Shown here one piece after another: positions 19,613-28,475 of a DNA stretch of 64,000 nucleotides (positions within the stretch are counted from its first letter, which is position 1; each line of letters begins with the position of its first letter). The notes under the pieces were generated by a model. That model was not told the DNA's origin. It did no database searches and was given only the letters and a program-made list of their open reading frames with translations. The position numbers and the translations under genes are program-made. Source of the DNA: Actinomycetes bacterium (GTDB lineage Bacteria > Actinomycetota > Actinomycetes > Propionibacteriales > Propionibacteriaceae); NCBI GenBank assembly GCA_023458095.1, contig JAEXAS010000002.1, positions 68,458-132,457 on the forward strand, written 5' to 3'.

Positions 19613-20527
19613 TCAGACCAACTCCTCTGTGCCGGCCGCACGCACATACAGGCCGACCATGGTGATGATGGTGATCATCAGAATGAAGGACAGTGCAGCG
19701 GCAAGGGGGTAATCCAACACCCGCAGGAACTGGGCATCGATGACCTGACCGATCATCACCGTCTGAGTGTTACCGAGCAGCTTGGAGTTGATGTAGTCGC
19801 CGGCCGCCGGGATGAAGGTCAACAACGTGCCCGACACGATCCCCGGCAGCGACAGCGGCCAGATCACCTTCCAGAAGGTGTTCCACCCGTTTGCGTATAG
19901 GTCGTTCGCCGCGTCCAAGTAACGCAGGTCCAAACGCTCGATCGAGGCATACAGGGGCAACACCATGAACGGCAGGAAGTTGTACGCCAAGCCGCTGATG
20001 ACCGCGAATGGCGAGGCCAGCAGCGAATCGTTGGGAATCAGTCCCAGCCAGTTCAACAAACTCGACAGCCCGGTCACTCGGAAGAACTCCGCCACCCAGC
20101 CTTGGTCGGTCAGGATGATCTGCCAGGCCAGGGTCCGGATCAAGAAGTTGGTGAAGAAGGGCGCGACCACCAGGACCAGCAGGAAGTTCTTGTACTTGCC
20201 CGAGCGGTGAGCAATGAACCAGGCCAACGGAAATGCCAACAGCAGCGTGATGATCGTCGCGCTACCGGCATAGACGAAGGAGCGTACGAACTGCGTCCAA
20301 TAACGGCTGAGGGCATCGACGTAGTTCTGGAAGTGCCACGTCATGGTGAAGCCGTTGTCGACATCGCCAGTCTGCAAGGATTGCGAGGCCAGCGAGATCG
20401 TGGGAGCTACGAAGAACACCACCAGCCACAGCAGTGCGGGTGTCAGCAGAATGAGCGGGACGAAGGCCCCGCGCCGACGGCCGGTCGTCCGGCGCTTGGT
20501 CGGAGTCCCCGGCATCACCAGCGCCAT
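19613..20527 (-). CDS. potB: Spermidine/putrescine-type ABC permease
   Basis: 304-residue permease with a basic N-terminus, then six predicted helices. The EAA loop reads LDAANDLYANGWNTFWKVIWPLSLPGI. The start overlaps the potA stop by one base (TGATG), indicating translational coupling. Companion of PotC. Confidence 0.88.
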   Translation of the reverse strand: MALVMPGTPTKRRTTGRRRGAFVPLILLTPALLWLVVFFVAPTISLASQSLQTGDVDNGFTMTWHFQNYVDALSRYWTQFVRSFVYAGSATIITLLLAFPLAWFIAHRSGKYKNFLLVLVVAPFFTNFLIRTLAWQIILTDQGWVAEFFRVTGLSSLLNWLGLIPNDSLLASPFAVISGLAYNFLPFMVLPLYASIERLDLRYLDAANDLYANGWNTFWKVIWPLSLPGIVSGTLLTFIPAAGDYINSKLLGNTQTVMIGQVIDAQFLRVLDYPLAAALSFILMITIITMVGLYVRAAGTEELV

Positions 20528-21633
20528 CAGTCGGCTCCCACCACGAAGGCGTGCTTGGGATCCCAGGACAAAGTCACCCGCTCGTCGAGCTGGGCACGGG
20601 CCGTGCCGTCGTTGGGCTGAGTGAGCGTGAACTCCTGGCCCCAGGGCAGCTTCACCAAGTAGTCGGTGGCAACACCGGTGAAGGAGACATCTGAGATAAC
20701 ACCGTCCAGGTGCGCCAGATCAGCAGCGGGGGCTTGCGAGGCGAGCGTCAGTTTCTCGGGACGGATCCCCAACTGAAGCGCCGCAGCGGACTGCGGCGAT
20801 GCCGCAGCCAGCATGGCCGCGTCGACCGGAATCGTCACGCCGTGAGTAGTGGCCGTGGCGGTGGACCCCACCGACGACTCAACGGTGATCGGTAGCAGAT
20901 TGGACTTGCCCAAGAAGTTGGCCACAAAGGCGGTCGACGGACGGTCGTAGAGTTCGGTCGGCTCGCCCAGTTGCTCAATGTGGCCATCGCGCATCACGGC
21001 CACAGTGTCGGCCATGGTCATGGCCTCCTCCTGATCGTGGGTGACGTGGATGAAGGTAATGCCCACCTCGGATTGGATCCGCTTCAACTCGATCTGCATC
21101 TCGCGACGCAGCTTCAGATCCAAGGCGCCCAGGGGTTCGTCCAGAAGCAGGATCTCAGGTTCGTTGACGATGGCACGGGCCAAGGCCACGCGCTGCTGCA
21201 TGCCGCCGGAGAGCTGCCGCGGACGCTGACCGGCTCGATCAGCGAGCTTGACCATCTCCAAGGCATTCATCGCCTTGGTCTTCCAGTCCTTGACCTTCAG
21301 CTGGCGCAGCCCGAAGCCGACATTGTCGAGGATGTTCAGGTGCGGGAACAGCGCATAGCTCTGAAAGACCGTGTTCACGCGACGCTGATGGGCATGGGTG
21401 TTGGTGATGTCATCGGTACCGAGCATGATCCGACCCGAGGTTGGTTCCTCCAATCCCGCGACCATGCGCAAGGTCGTGGTCTTGCCGCAGCCCGATGGCC
21501 CCAGCAGGGCGAAGAAGGACCCGGGCGCTACGTCCAGGTCGATACCGTCAACGGCGATGAAATCGCCGTAGTGACGGGCGAGCTCCACCAGCCGGAGCTC
21601 CCCCGTCGCCTTACGCTGTGCTGCTCCCGCCAT
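20527..21633 (-). CDS. potA: Spermidine/putrescine ABC transporter ATP-binding protein
   Basis: 368-residue importer ATPase. Walker A GPSGCGKTT, signature RQLSGGMQQRVALARA, Walker B ILLLDEPLGALD and H-loop FIHVTHDQEEAMTM are all intact. The C-terminal TOBE region (GIRPEKLTLASQAP) is typical of polyamine/iron-type ATPases. It sits between potD (2-bp gap) and potB (1-bp overlap). Confidence 0.92.
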   Translation of the reverse strand: MAGAAQRKATGELRLVELARHYGDFIAVDGIDLDVAPGSFFALLGPSGCGKTTTLRMVAGLEEPTSGRIMLGTDDITNTHAHQRRVNTVFQSYALFPHLNILDNVGFGLRQLKVKDWKTKAMNALEMVKLADRAGQRPRQLSGGMQQRVALARAIVNEPEILLLDEPLGALDLKLRREMQIELKRIQSEVGITFIHVTHDQEEAMTMADTVAVMRDGHIEQLGEPTELYDRPSTAFVANFLGKSNLLPITVESSVGSTATATTHGVTIPVDAAMLAAASPQSAAALQLGIRPEKLTLASQAPAADLAHLDGVISDVSFTGVATDYLVKLPWGQEFTLTQPNDGTARAQLDERVTLSWDPKHAFVVGAD

Positions 21634-21635
21634 GA

Positions 21636-22850
21636 CTAGCCGCTGACCAGCGTCTGGAACTGACGGTTGAAATCAACCTCTTCGGCGCTGCTCAACGCCC
21701 GGAACACCTGGCCACGTGCCAGGGTCTCCTGGCTGGGGAAGATCAGTTCGTTCTTGGTCAGCTTCGGATCCTTCTTGGCCAGGATCTCCTTCAAGCCGAC
21801 AACCGGTCCGATGTAGTTGATGGCTTCCACAACCTCGGCCATCACTTCAGGGGTGTAGTAGAAGTTGATCAGCTTCTCGGCGTTGGTCTTGTGCTGGGCC
21901 ATAGCGGGAATCACGAAGTTGTCCGAGGACACTGTGAACCCGGCATCGGGCAGTACATAGCCCAGGCTCGAGTTCGCGGCCTTCAACTGCGCGACGTCAC
22001 CGGTCCAGGCCACACAGGCCGCGGTATCGCCGGAGCCCAGCGGACCGGTGTATTCATTGCCGGTGAAAGCCTTGATCTGACCCGCATCCTTGGCATCTTG
22101 GAGAACCTGGATGGCGGCAGCGAAGTCATCAGCAGTGAAGCTGTCCAACTTCTTGCCCTGCTCAATCAACACCAGTCCGACCGTGTCGCGCATCTCAGTC
22201 AGCAGCGTGACTTTGCCCTTCAGCGCCGGATCATGGAGCAGCTGATCCATGGTGGTGACAGCCTTGCCACCGGTCGCCTTCGTGTTGTAGCCAATGCCGG
22301 CCAAGATCGTCTGCCACGGCAAGGAGTAGACCCGCCCTTTGTCGAACGAGGGATCGGCCAACGATGGCTCAAGGTTCTTGGCGTTGGGGATGTTGTCCTT
22401 GTTGAGCGGCAACAGGTAGCCCAACCGAATGAGACGTGCAACCATCCAGTCGGTACTCACCCAGACGTCGCGGCCGGTGTCCTTACCTGCCTCCAACAGC
22501 GGCCGGACCTTGGCGAAGAACTCGTCGTTGTCGTTGTAGTCCTCGTTGAAGTTGACCTTGATGCCGGTCTCCTTCGTGAACTGTTGCAGCGTGGGGTGCT
22601 TGCCGCCGACGAGGTCGATGTACTCCGGCCAGTGGGACCAGTTGACGATCTTCTCGGTGTCCGACAAGTCGGGGGCCATCGCGGGAGTGCGGGCGGCGGA
22701 GGCCTCGTTCTTCCCGGGAGATCCGCAAGCGGTCAGCGCGCCGGCGGCAGCCACTGCGGCCAATCCGCCGAAAACGGCGCGCCGCGACAGGGCCGCGCGG
22801 GACAGGGACTGAGCCAACCCAGTCAGGGATGGATCTGGTCGGTTGTTCAT
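21636..22850 (-). CDS. potD: Polyamine-type ABC substrate-binding lipoprotein
   Basis: 404-residue extracytoplasmic binding protein. The N-terminus has a twin-arginine-like stretch (SRRAVFGGLAAVAAAG) and lipobox LTAC. The mature part starts NWSHWPEYIDL, a form of the PotD/PotF opening, and holds FNEDYNDNDEFFAKVRP and YILPDAG-like (YVLPDAGF) segments. First gene of the six-gene operon. Affinity for putrescine versus spermidine, or another amine, cannot be predicted. Confidence 0.88.
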   Translation of the reverse strand: MNNRPDPSLTGLAQSLSRAALSRRAVFGGLAAVAAAGALTACGSPGKNEASAARTPAMAPDLSDTEKIVNWSHWPEYIDLVGGKHPTLQQFTKETGIKVNFNEDYNDNDEFFAKVRPLLEAGKDTGRDVWVSTDWMVARLIRLGYLLPLNKDNIPNAKNLEPSLADPSFDKGRVYSLPWQTILAGIGYNTKATGGKAVTTMDQLLHDPALKGKVTLLTEMRDTVGLVLIEQGKKLDSFTADDFAAAIQVLQDAKDAGQIKAFTGNEYTGPLGSGDTAACVAWTGDVAQLKAANSSLGYVLPDAGFTVSSDNFVIPAMAQHKTNAEKLINFYYTPEVMAEVVEAINYIGPVVGLKEILAKKDPKLTKNELIFPSQETLARGQVFRALSSAEEVDFNRQFQTLVSG

Positions 22851-23156
22851 GGTCGCCTCCTAGTCAGCAATCACATACATCGTCGGTCGAGAAGTTCACC
22901 ACCACACTGGTGGCCCAGCGGCCACCGTCATATCCATAGTGCTCGGCGAGGGAAGAAGATGTCACGACCTCACGGCATGCCTGGGAACGACTCAACGCGT
23001 CGGCCTTCGACGCGGCTCCCGAGACACTCATAGGTCTTCCCCTGCCCTCGGCGTGGATGTTGAGCACGATAATCCGCATATGTTTCGCGGGGGTTACTGC
23101 TCGATTCGTAGTTCGCTGGGTTGAAAACTACGCAATCCGAAGTGCATGATCAAGGC
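22851..23156. promoter_or_regulatory. Divergent promoter region between the pot operon and the Lrp-type regulator
   Basis: 306 bp with no supported gene. Near the regulator, CGTAGTT (23107-23113) and AACTACG (23126-23132) form a 7-bp inverted repeat with a 12-bp spacer, 24 bp before the regulator ATG. That is a plausible site for a dimeric Lrp/AsnC protein. A 71-codon minus-strand frame here (22864-23079) has no family features and is not called. Confidence 0.5.
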
Positions 23157-23618
23157 ATGTCACCCCTAGACCCTTCCATCGACGATGTGGGCAAACGGAT
23201 CATCGAACTGCTGCAAGCCGATGGTCGAATGTCGTATGTCAACATCGCCAACGAAGTAGGACTGTCCGAGGGCGCGGTCCGGCAACGCGTCCAACGCATG
23301 ATCGACACCGGCACCATGCAGATCGTCGCCGTGACCGATCCACTACGGGTGGGATTCCACCGCCAAGCGATGATCGGGGTCAAAACCCAAGGTGACGCGA
23401 GCCCGATCGCCGACGCGTTGTGCACGATTCCGCAGATCGACTACGTCGTCACAACGGCAGGCGCCCACGACATCCTGGTCGAGGTCGTGTGCGAGAACGA
23501 CGACGAGTTGCTCGAGGTTCTGATGCAGAAGATCAGAGCTTTGCCGGGAGTCACCAATACCGAAACCTACGTATACCTGAAACTGAACAAGCAGCACTAC
23601 AACTGGGGAACTCGATGA
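23157..23618 (+). CDS. Lrp/AsnC-family transcriptional regulator
   Basis: 153-residue regulator. The N-terminal winged helix-turn-helix is IDDVGKRIIELLQADGRMSYVNIANEVGLSEGAVRQRVQRMI. The C-terminal ligand-binding RAM domain contains TTAGAHDILVEVVCENDDELLEVL. The ATG at 23157 is chosen over a TTG at 23121. It overlaps the aminotransferase start (ATGA) and faces the pot operon, so it probably controls both in response to an amino compound. Confidence 0.9.
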   Translation: MSPLDPSIDDVGKRIIELLQADGRMSYVNIANEVGLSEGAVRQRVQRMIDTGTMQIVAVTDPLRVGFHRQAMIGVKTQGDASPIADALCTIPQIDYVVTTAGAHDILVEVVCENDDELLEVLMQKIRALPGVTNTETYVYLKLNKQHYNWGTR

Positions 23619-25039
23619 GTCTGACTGATCCGAACCAACCACTCACCACCAGCGCCGGCACGCCGCTGACCGACGCCGCCCGGGACCACCTGTGGGGGCA
23701 CTTCACCCGCCACTCGGTGTATGAACCGGTCGAAGACGGAGGCAAGGGCGCAAAGGTTCCGGTGATCGTACGCGGCTCCGGACACCACATCTGGGACGCC
23801 GAGGGCAACAAATACATCGATGGACTCTCCGGCCTGTTCACCGTGCAGGTGGGCCATGGACGCACCGAACTGGCGAGCGCCGCGGCAGCGCAGGCTGAAC
23901 AGCTGGCCTACTTCCCGCTGTGGAGCTACGCCCATCCGGCCGGGATCGAACTGGCTGAACGCCTCGCCGGCTACGCCCCCGGCGATCTGAACCGGGTGTT
24001 CTTCACCAGCGGCGGTGGCGAGGCCGTCGAGTCGGCGTGGAAGCTGGCCAAGCAGTACTTCAAGCTGACCGGCAAGGGCGCCAAGACCAAGGTGATCTCC
24101 CGCTCGATCGCCTATCACGGCACGCCGCATGGCGCCCTTTCCATTACTGGCATCCCGGACATCAAGACCGTCTACGAGCCGCTGGTCCCGGGCGCATTGA
24201 AGGTGCCCAACACCTGCTTCTACCGGGCTCCGGAGGAGTTCCGCGACGACGAATACGCCTTCGGGCAGTGGGCCGCGAACCAGATCGCGGAGATGATCGA
24301 AAGCGAAGGGCCTGACACCGTCGCCGCCGTCTTCCTCGAGCCGGTGCAGAACTCCGGTGGTTGCTTCCCGCCGCCGCCGGGATACTTCCAGCGGGTGCGC
24401 GAGATCTGTGACACCTACGACGTGTTGCTGGTCTCCGATGAGACCATCTGCGCCTTTGGACGCATCGGTTCGATGTTCGCCTGCGACGATTTCGACTATG
24501 TGCCCGACATCATCACCTGCGCCAAGGGCCTGAGTTCGGGTTACTCCCCGATCGGCGCCATGATCGCCTCCGAGCGGCTGTTCGAGCCCTTCCGGGACGG
24601 CACCACCGCTTTCACCCATGGGTACACCTTCGGTGGCCATCCGGTCTCGGCGGCGGTCGCGTTGGCCAACCTGGATCTCATGGAGGCCGAAGGCCTGAAC
24701 CAGCGGGTCAAGGACAATGCCCCGCTGTTCAAGGCCCAGTTGGAGACTTTGCTGGACATCCCGATCGTCGGCGACGTTCGCGGCGCCGGCTACTTCTACG
24801 GGATCGAACTGGTGAAGGACAAGGCCACTCGGGAGACCTTCAACGAGGAGGAATCCGAGAAGCTGCTGCGCGGCTTCCTGTCCAAGGCTCTGTACGAGGC
24901 CGGGCTGTACTGCCGCGCCGATGATCGCGGCGATCCCGTCATTCAGTTGGCGCCCCCGCTGACCATCGGCGAGGCCGAGTTCGCCGAGATCACCGCCATC
25001 CTGCGCACGGTGCTGACCGAAGCCTCCGCGCTGCTGTGA
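23615..25039 (+). CDS. Class III omega-aminotransferase (putrescine/beta-alanine--pyruvate type)
   Basis: 474-residue PLP enzyme. The opening DHLWGHFTRHS, the GLSGLFTVQVGHGRTEL segment, FFTSGGGEAVESAWKLAKQYF, SRSIAYHGTPHGALS, LVSDETICAFGRIG and the Lys-PLP motif ITCAKGLSSGYSPIGAMI match the pyruvate-dependent omega-aminotransferase group that includes SpuC-like putrescine transaminases. The ATG at 23615 overlaps the regulator stop and has GGGGAA upstream. With PotABCD and GabT it suggests uptake of a diamine, deamination here to an aminoaldehyde, later GABA to succinate semialdehyde. The amine is inferred. Confidence 0.82.
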   Translation: MSLTDPNQPLTTSAGTPLTDAARDHLWGHFTRHSVYEPVEDGGKGAKVPVIVRGSGHHIWDAEGNKYIDGLSGLFTVQVGHGRTELASAAAAQAEQLAYFPLWSYAHPAGIELAERLAGYAPGDLNRVFFTSGGGEAVESAWKLAKQYFKLTGKGAKTKVISRSIAYHGTPHGALSITGIPDIKTVYEPLVPGALKVPNTCFYRAPEEFRDDEYAFGQWAANQIAEMIESEGPDTVAAVFLEPVQNSGGCFPPPPGYFQRVREICDTYDVLLVSDETICAFGRIGSMFACDDFDYVPDIITCAKGLSSGYSPIGAMIASERLFEPFRDGTTAFTHGYTFGGHPVSAAVALANLDLMEAEGLNQRVKDNAPLFKAQLETLLDIPIVGDVRGAGYFYGIELVKDKATRETFNEEESEKLLRGFLSKALYEAGLYCRADDRGDPVIQLAPPLTIGEAEFAEITAILRTVLTEASALL

Positions 25040-25046
25040 CCAACGA

Positions 25047-25081
25047 AGGAAGCCCGGCACCACCACGGTGCCGGGCTTCCT
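25047..25081 (+). terminator. Rho-independent-type terminator after the aminotransferase gene
   Basis: GGAAGCCCGGCACC (25048-25061) and its exact reverse complement (25067-25080) enclose a 5-nt loop, and the flanking A/T pair extends the stem to 15 bp. It starts 8 bp after the stop codon. No long T-run follows. Confidence 0.85.
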
Positions 25082-25091
25082 CCATGCTCGG

Positions 25092-25293
25092 GCTTCGACA
25101 AGCTCAGCCAACGAAACCCCCGCACCCGGAACCCGTCGAAACGCACCCCCCACACCCAGCCAGGCTTCGACAAGCTCAGCCAACGAAACGCCCACACCCG
25201 GAACCTGACGAAGGGCACCCCAAACCCTCACCCAGCCGGGCTTCGACAAGCTCAGCCAACGGAATACCCGTGCCCTGAGCCTGTCGAAGGGCA
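25092..25293. repeat. Dispersed repeat family A, second cluster
   Basis: Three direct copies of the CTTCGACAAGCTCAGCCAAC unit (25092-25113, 25164-25185, 25240-25262) and one near-complementary copy (CTGAGCCTGTCGAAGGGCA, ending 25293). The last direct copy and the complementary one can pair over 15 bp with one mismatch. Spacers are also partly repeated (ACCCGGAACC). Fills the gap to the next gene. Confidence 0.85.
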
Positions 25294-25302
25294 ATTCCGG
25301 GC

Positions 25303-25875
25303 TCAGATGTCGAGGGGCTCGTCCAACGCGCGACGCAGCGCAGCCAGGCGGGATTCCAGCTTCGCCACGCGTGCTGCCAACTCGGCGTCCGAGGCCCCCG
25401 GAGTTGCCGGAGCAGGGACGCCCGGAGCCTGCGCCTGGGGCCCGGGTGATGCCTCGTTCGCGCCAGAGTCGGGCGCAGTCGGACGGGCGGAGCGAGTTCG
25501 GCGGCCAAAGCGCAGATACCCGATCCCGACCGTGATCAGGAGGGCAGCGGTGACCACAACGAACCGCATCACGTTGTTGTCGATCGAGAACGCCATGCCC
25601 ACCGACGAAACAAGGGTGAAGATGCTACCCAGCAGCAGCCCGTTGGAGATCGCCTCCATGCGCGCGGGCAGCGCCAGCGAGACGACGGCGACCCCCGTGG
25701 CCAAAGCCAACATCAAGAGCCCCGACGTCAGCCGCCACGCCTGCAGGACTGCAGGGTTGCCGTCCAGCGTGTCCGGTTCGGGATAGAAGGTGTACAGCCC
25801 CATCCAGAAGAAGGCAACCAAGACCAGTCCCAAAAAGATGGCGAAGATGATTGAGAGAACACCGTTCCGTTTCAT
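25303..25875 (-). CDS. Hypothetical membrane protein
   Basis: 190 residues with four predicted helices (near residues 7-28, 46-66, 76-94 and 104-120). A basic stop-transfer patch (RFGRRTRSAR), a proline/alanine-rich linker and a C-terminal heptad-like segment (AELAARVAKLESRLAALRRAL) that could form a coiled coil follow. I do not recognise the family. The ATG at 25875 lies at the divergent gap with the methyltransferase-like gene. Confidence 0.7.
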   Translation of the reverse strand: MKRNGVLSIIFAIFLGLVLVAFFWMGLYTFYPEPDTLDGNPAVLQAWRLTSGLLMLALATGVAVVSLALPARMEAISNGLLLGSIFTLVSSVGMAFSIDNNVMRFVVVTAALLITVGIGYLRFGRRTRSARPTAPDSGANEASPGPQAQAPGVPAPATPGASDAELAARVAKLESRLAALRRALDEPLDI

Positions 25876-25961
25876 GCTGGAATCATAGCCAGCGGGCTGT
25901 CAGTGTCCAGCCCCTGCAGCGGGAAACTGCTAGCGGCACCGACCCCTGGCATCATGGCGGG

Positions 25962-26612
25962 GTGGAGCCGATCACCTTGGGCCGGGCTGACACCGGCCAT
26001 GGCGAGGTCGTACTGAGGCGTCGCGGTGCGACCGTCGAGTTGGTGGTCAACGGCGTGTTCGCCATGGATTCGGTCGAGGTTGCCTCCGAGTACGCGCTGG
26101 CCGACGCGGCCGGGGATCCGCCAGGCCGGGTGCTGGTCGGCGGGCTGGGCCTGGGCTACACCACCGCCCGCCTCCTGGATCGCGGCGCCGAGCAGGTGCG
26201 CGTCGTGGAACTGGCTCAGCCGTTGGTCACCTGGGCTCGATCAGCGATCACCGATCAACTCGGACGCATCAGTGCCGATCCACGGGTCGAGTTGGTCGTC
26301 GGCGACATCGCCGAACACGTGCTTGGCGAAGACCCCGGATGGGATGCCATCCTGCTCGATGTCGACAACGGCCCGAGCTTTCTGATCCATGACCACAACC
26401 AACGGGTGTACTCCGAGAGTTTTCTGGCCCATTGCCTGCGACTGCTCAGCCCGGCGGGGAGCCTGATCATCTGGTGTGAGACAGCCAGCCCAGACCTGGA
26501 AATCACGCTGAGGCGTCTCGCTGCCGAGGTCAGGCTGATCACCGTCCCGGTGAGCCGCGACGGCCACGACTTCGACTACGCGCTGTATCAGGCACACCCG
26601 CCGACGGTCTGA
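25962..26612 (+). CDS. Spermidine synthase-like methyltransferase-fold protein
   Basis: 216-residue protein with a Rossmann-like SAM-binding core: VLVGGLGLGYTTARLLDRGAEQVRVVELAQPLVTW (motif I and the acidic end of beta 2), RVELVVGDIAEHV and DAILLDVDNGPSFL. This is the fold of spermidine synthases, but it lacks the N-terminal beta domain and the usual DGGDG loop, so true aminopropyltransferase activity is doubtful. The GTG at 25962 is the first codon consistent with the domain start; its ribosome binding site is weak. Its closeness to the polyamine locus may be chance. Confidence 0.7.
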   Translation: MEPITLGRADTGHGEVVLRRRGATVELVVNGVFAMDSVEVASEYALADAAGDPPGRVLVGGLGLGYTTARLLDRGAEQVRVVELAQPLVTWARSAITDQLGRISADPRVELVVGDIAEHVLGEDPGWDAILLDVDNGPSFLIHDHNQRVYSESFLAHCLRLLSPAGSLIIWCETASPDLEITLRRLAAEVRLITVPVSRDGHDFDYALYQAHPPTV

Positions 26613-26616
26613 AACC

Positions 26617-27672
26617 TCAGGCCGGCCGAGCCAACACAGTGTCGGCAATTACGGTCACATGGATCTGCCCGCCCGGCGCCACCGCCTCACTACTCGGGTG
26701 CTGCAGTCGAACCTCCACCCCAGCATCGGTCTGAGCCAGGGTCCGGCGGTAGCTACCCAAGAAGCTGGTCTCAATCACGGTCGCATCGAATCCAGGAACC
26801 GAGACATCGGCTAGGCGCAGATCCTCCGGACGCAGATAGACCTCCACCGGACCGTCGGCCACCGGCTCGCGCAGCGGCAATCGCCGGCCCAGGACGCTGA
26901 CCTGACCGTCCTGAGCGACGCCGGGCACCTTGCTAGAAAGGCCGACGAACTCGGCCACGGTCGTGGTGGCCGGGCGCAGGTAGAGCTCTTCGGGGGTGCC
27001 GATCTGCTCAATGGCACCGCGACCCATCACCGCCACCCGATCCGACACCGCCAGCGCCTCCTCCTGGTCATGGGTCACGAACACCGTGGTGATACCCAAG
27101 CGCAACTGGATCCGGCGGATCTCATCGCGCAACTGCACCCGCACCTTGGCGTCCAGCGCCGACAGCGGCTCGTCCAACAGCAGCACTCGCGGCTCGGTGA
27201 CCAGGGCTCGAGCCAGGGCGACCCGCTGCTGCTGCCCACCGGAGAGTTGATGAGGATAACGCTGGCCGTATTCCGCCAGCCCGACCAGGGCCAGCGACTC
27301 GGCGGCGCGCTGCACCGCCTCGGCCTTGGGAACCTTTCGGCGGCGCAAGCCGAAGGCCACATTGTCGATCACCGACAGATGTGGGAATAGCGAGTAGGAC
27401 TGGAACACCATGCCGATATCGCGCCGGTTCACCGGAACCTCGGACACGTCCTGGCCGGCGAAGCGGACCTCGCCACAGTCGGAGGCTTCCAGGCCGGCGA
27501 GCACTCTCAGCGCGGTGGTCTTGCCGCAGCCCGAAGGCCCGAGCAGGGACACGAACTCGCCAGGGGCAATATCCAAGTCGAGCGCATCCAGGACCACACG
27601 GTCACCGAAGCTCTTGGTGATCTGGCGCAACTCCACCCGCGTTCCGGTGGTCTTCTCCAAAACGGCGGTCAC
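26617..27672 (-). CDS. ABC importer ATP-binding protein (PotA/FbpC type)
   Basis: 351-residue ATPase with intact Walker A (GPSGCGKTT), Q-loop region, signature HQLSGGQQQRVALARAL, Walker B VLLLDEPLSALD, H-loop VFVTHDQEEAL and a C-terminal TOBE domain. The GTG at 27672 overlaps the upstream permease stop (GTGA). Last gene of a four-gene importer operon (30525 to 26617). The substrate class (iron, phosphonate, polyamine) is not readable from this subunit. Confidence 0.88.
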   Translation of the reverse strand: MTAVLEKTTGTRVELRQITKSFGDRVVLDALDLDIAPGEFVSLLGPSGCGKTTALRVLAGLEASDCGEVRFAGQDVSEVPVNRRDIGMVFQSYSLFPHLSVIDNVAFGLRRRKVPKAEAVQRAAESLALVGLAEYGQRYPHQLSGGQQQRVALARALVTEPRVLLLDEPLSALDAKVRVQLRDEIRRIQLRLGITTVFVTHDQEEALAVSDRVAVMGRGAIEQIGTPEELYLRPATTTVAEFVGLSSKVPGVAQDGQVSVLGRRLPLREPVADGPVEVYLRPEDLRLADVSVPGFDATVIETSFLGSYRRTLAQTDAGVEVRLQHPSSEAVAPGGQIHVTVIADTVLARPA

Positions 27673-28475
27673 AGTGCGTCCTTTCGCAGCGAGATTCGTC
27701 CCAGGCGACCGATCACGACCAACAGGCCGAAAGCGAATGCCAAGGACAACAAGGTGAACATGGCCGAGGCATAGGCATCCATCTTGCTGACCACCACCAG
27801 GGCGGTCTGCAACACCTGGCGATTCAGCAGCGAGGCGATGGTGAACTCCCCCAGCACGACAGCGGTGGAGATCAGCGCTGCCGCGATCAGACCGCCGCGC
27901 AGATTCGGCACCAGGACCAGCAACACCGTGGTTGCCCAGTTCGCCCCGCTGGCCCGGGCAGCTTCGGACAAGGTGGCCACATCGATGGCGTCGATCGAAG
28001 CCTGGATAGACCGAAAGGCGAACGGCAACACGGTGATGCCGTAGGCGAAGGCAAGCGTCCAGGCACCGGTTCCCAGATTGCGGCCGATGACCAGGTAGAT
28101 GGGGCTCAGTCCCACCACCAACACGATGGCCGGAATGGAGATTGGCAGCAACACCACGAACTCGAAAGCCCGCCGCAGCTGCGGCAGCCGCAGATTGATC
28201 AGAATCATGGTGGGCGCCAACACCCCCTCGACGATGAGGACGGTCAGCACCGCCAGGACCAAGGAGTTGCCCAGCCCGGTCCACAACGGCGTGAGGATGT
28301 GTTGATTGGCCGAGTCGAACAGGCCTGCCCAGTGGGCCAGGGTGAGGCCTCCGGTCGTGTCATCGCGCAGGGTGTAGAGCAGCGTCGAGAGCAGCGGGAT
28401 TGCGAACACCACACCGACGGTGCCCCCGATCGCCCACCGGGTCGCAGGACGAGGCGCGAACCCCACCGCACTCAC
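27669..28475 (-). CDS. ABC importer permease
   Basis: 268-residue inner-membrane protein with six predicted helices. The EAA loop reads LSEAARASGANWATTVLLVLVPNLRGG. The GTG at 28475 overlaps the stop of the upstream permease (GTGA); a longer frame to 28520 is not needed. Second permease of the importer. Confidence 0.85.
   Translation of the reverse strand: MSAVGFAPRPATRWAIGGTVGVVFAIPLLSTLLYTLRDDTTGGLTLAHWAGLFDSANQHILTPLWTGLGNSLVLAVLTVLIVEGVLAPTMILINLRLPQLRRAFEFVVLLPISIPAIVLVVGLSPIYLVIGRNLGTGAWTLAFAYGITVLPFAFRSIQASIDAIDVATLSEAARASGANWATTVLLVLVPNLRGGLIAAALISTAVVLGEFTIASLLNRQVLQTALVVVSKMDAYASAMFTLLSLAFAFGLLVVIGRLGRISLRKDAL

Noticed and set aside
22864..23079. 71-codon minus-strand frame in the pot/Lrp gap
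   Set aside because: No recognisable motif or ribosome binding site, and it would fill a region expected to hold two promoters.
25962..26612. Genuine spermidine synthase completing a polyamine pathway
   Set aside because: Lacks the N-terminal domain and the usual active-site GGG/DGGD loops, so only the fold is supported.
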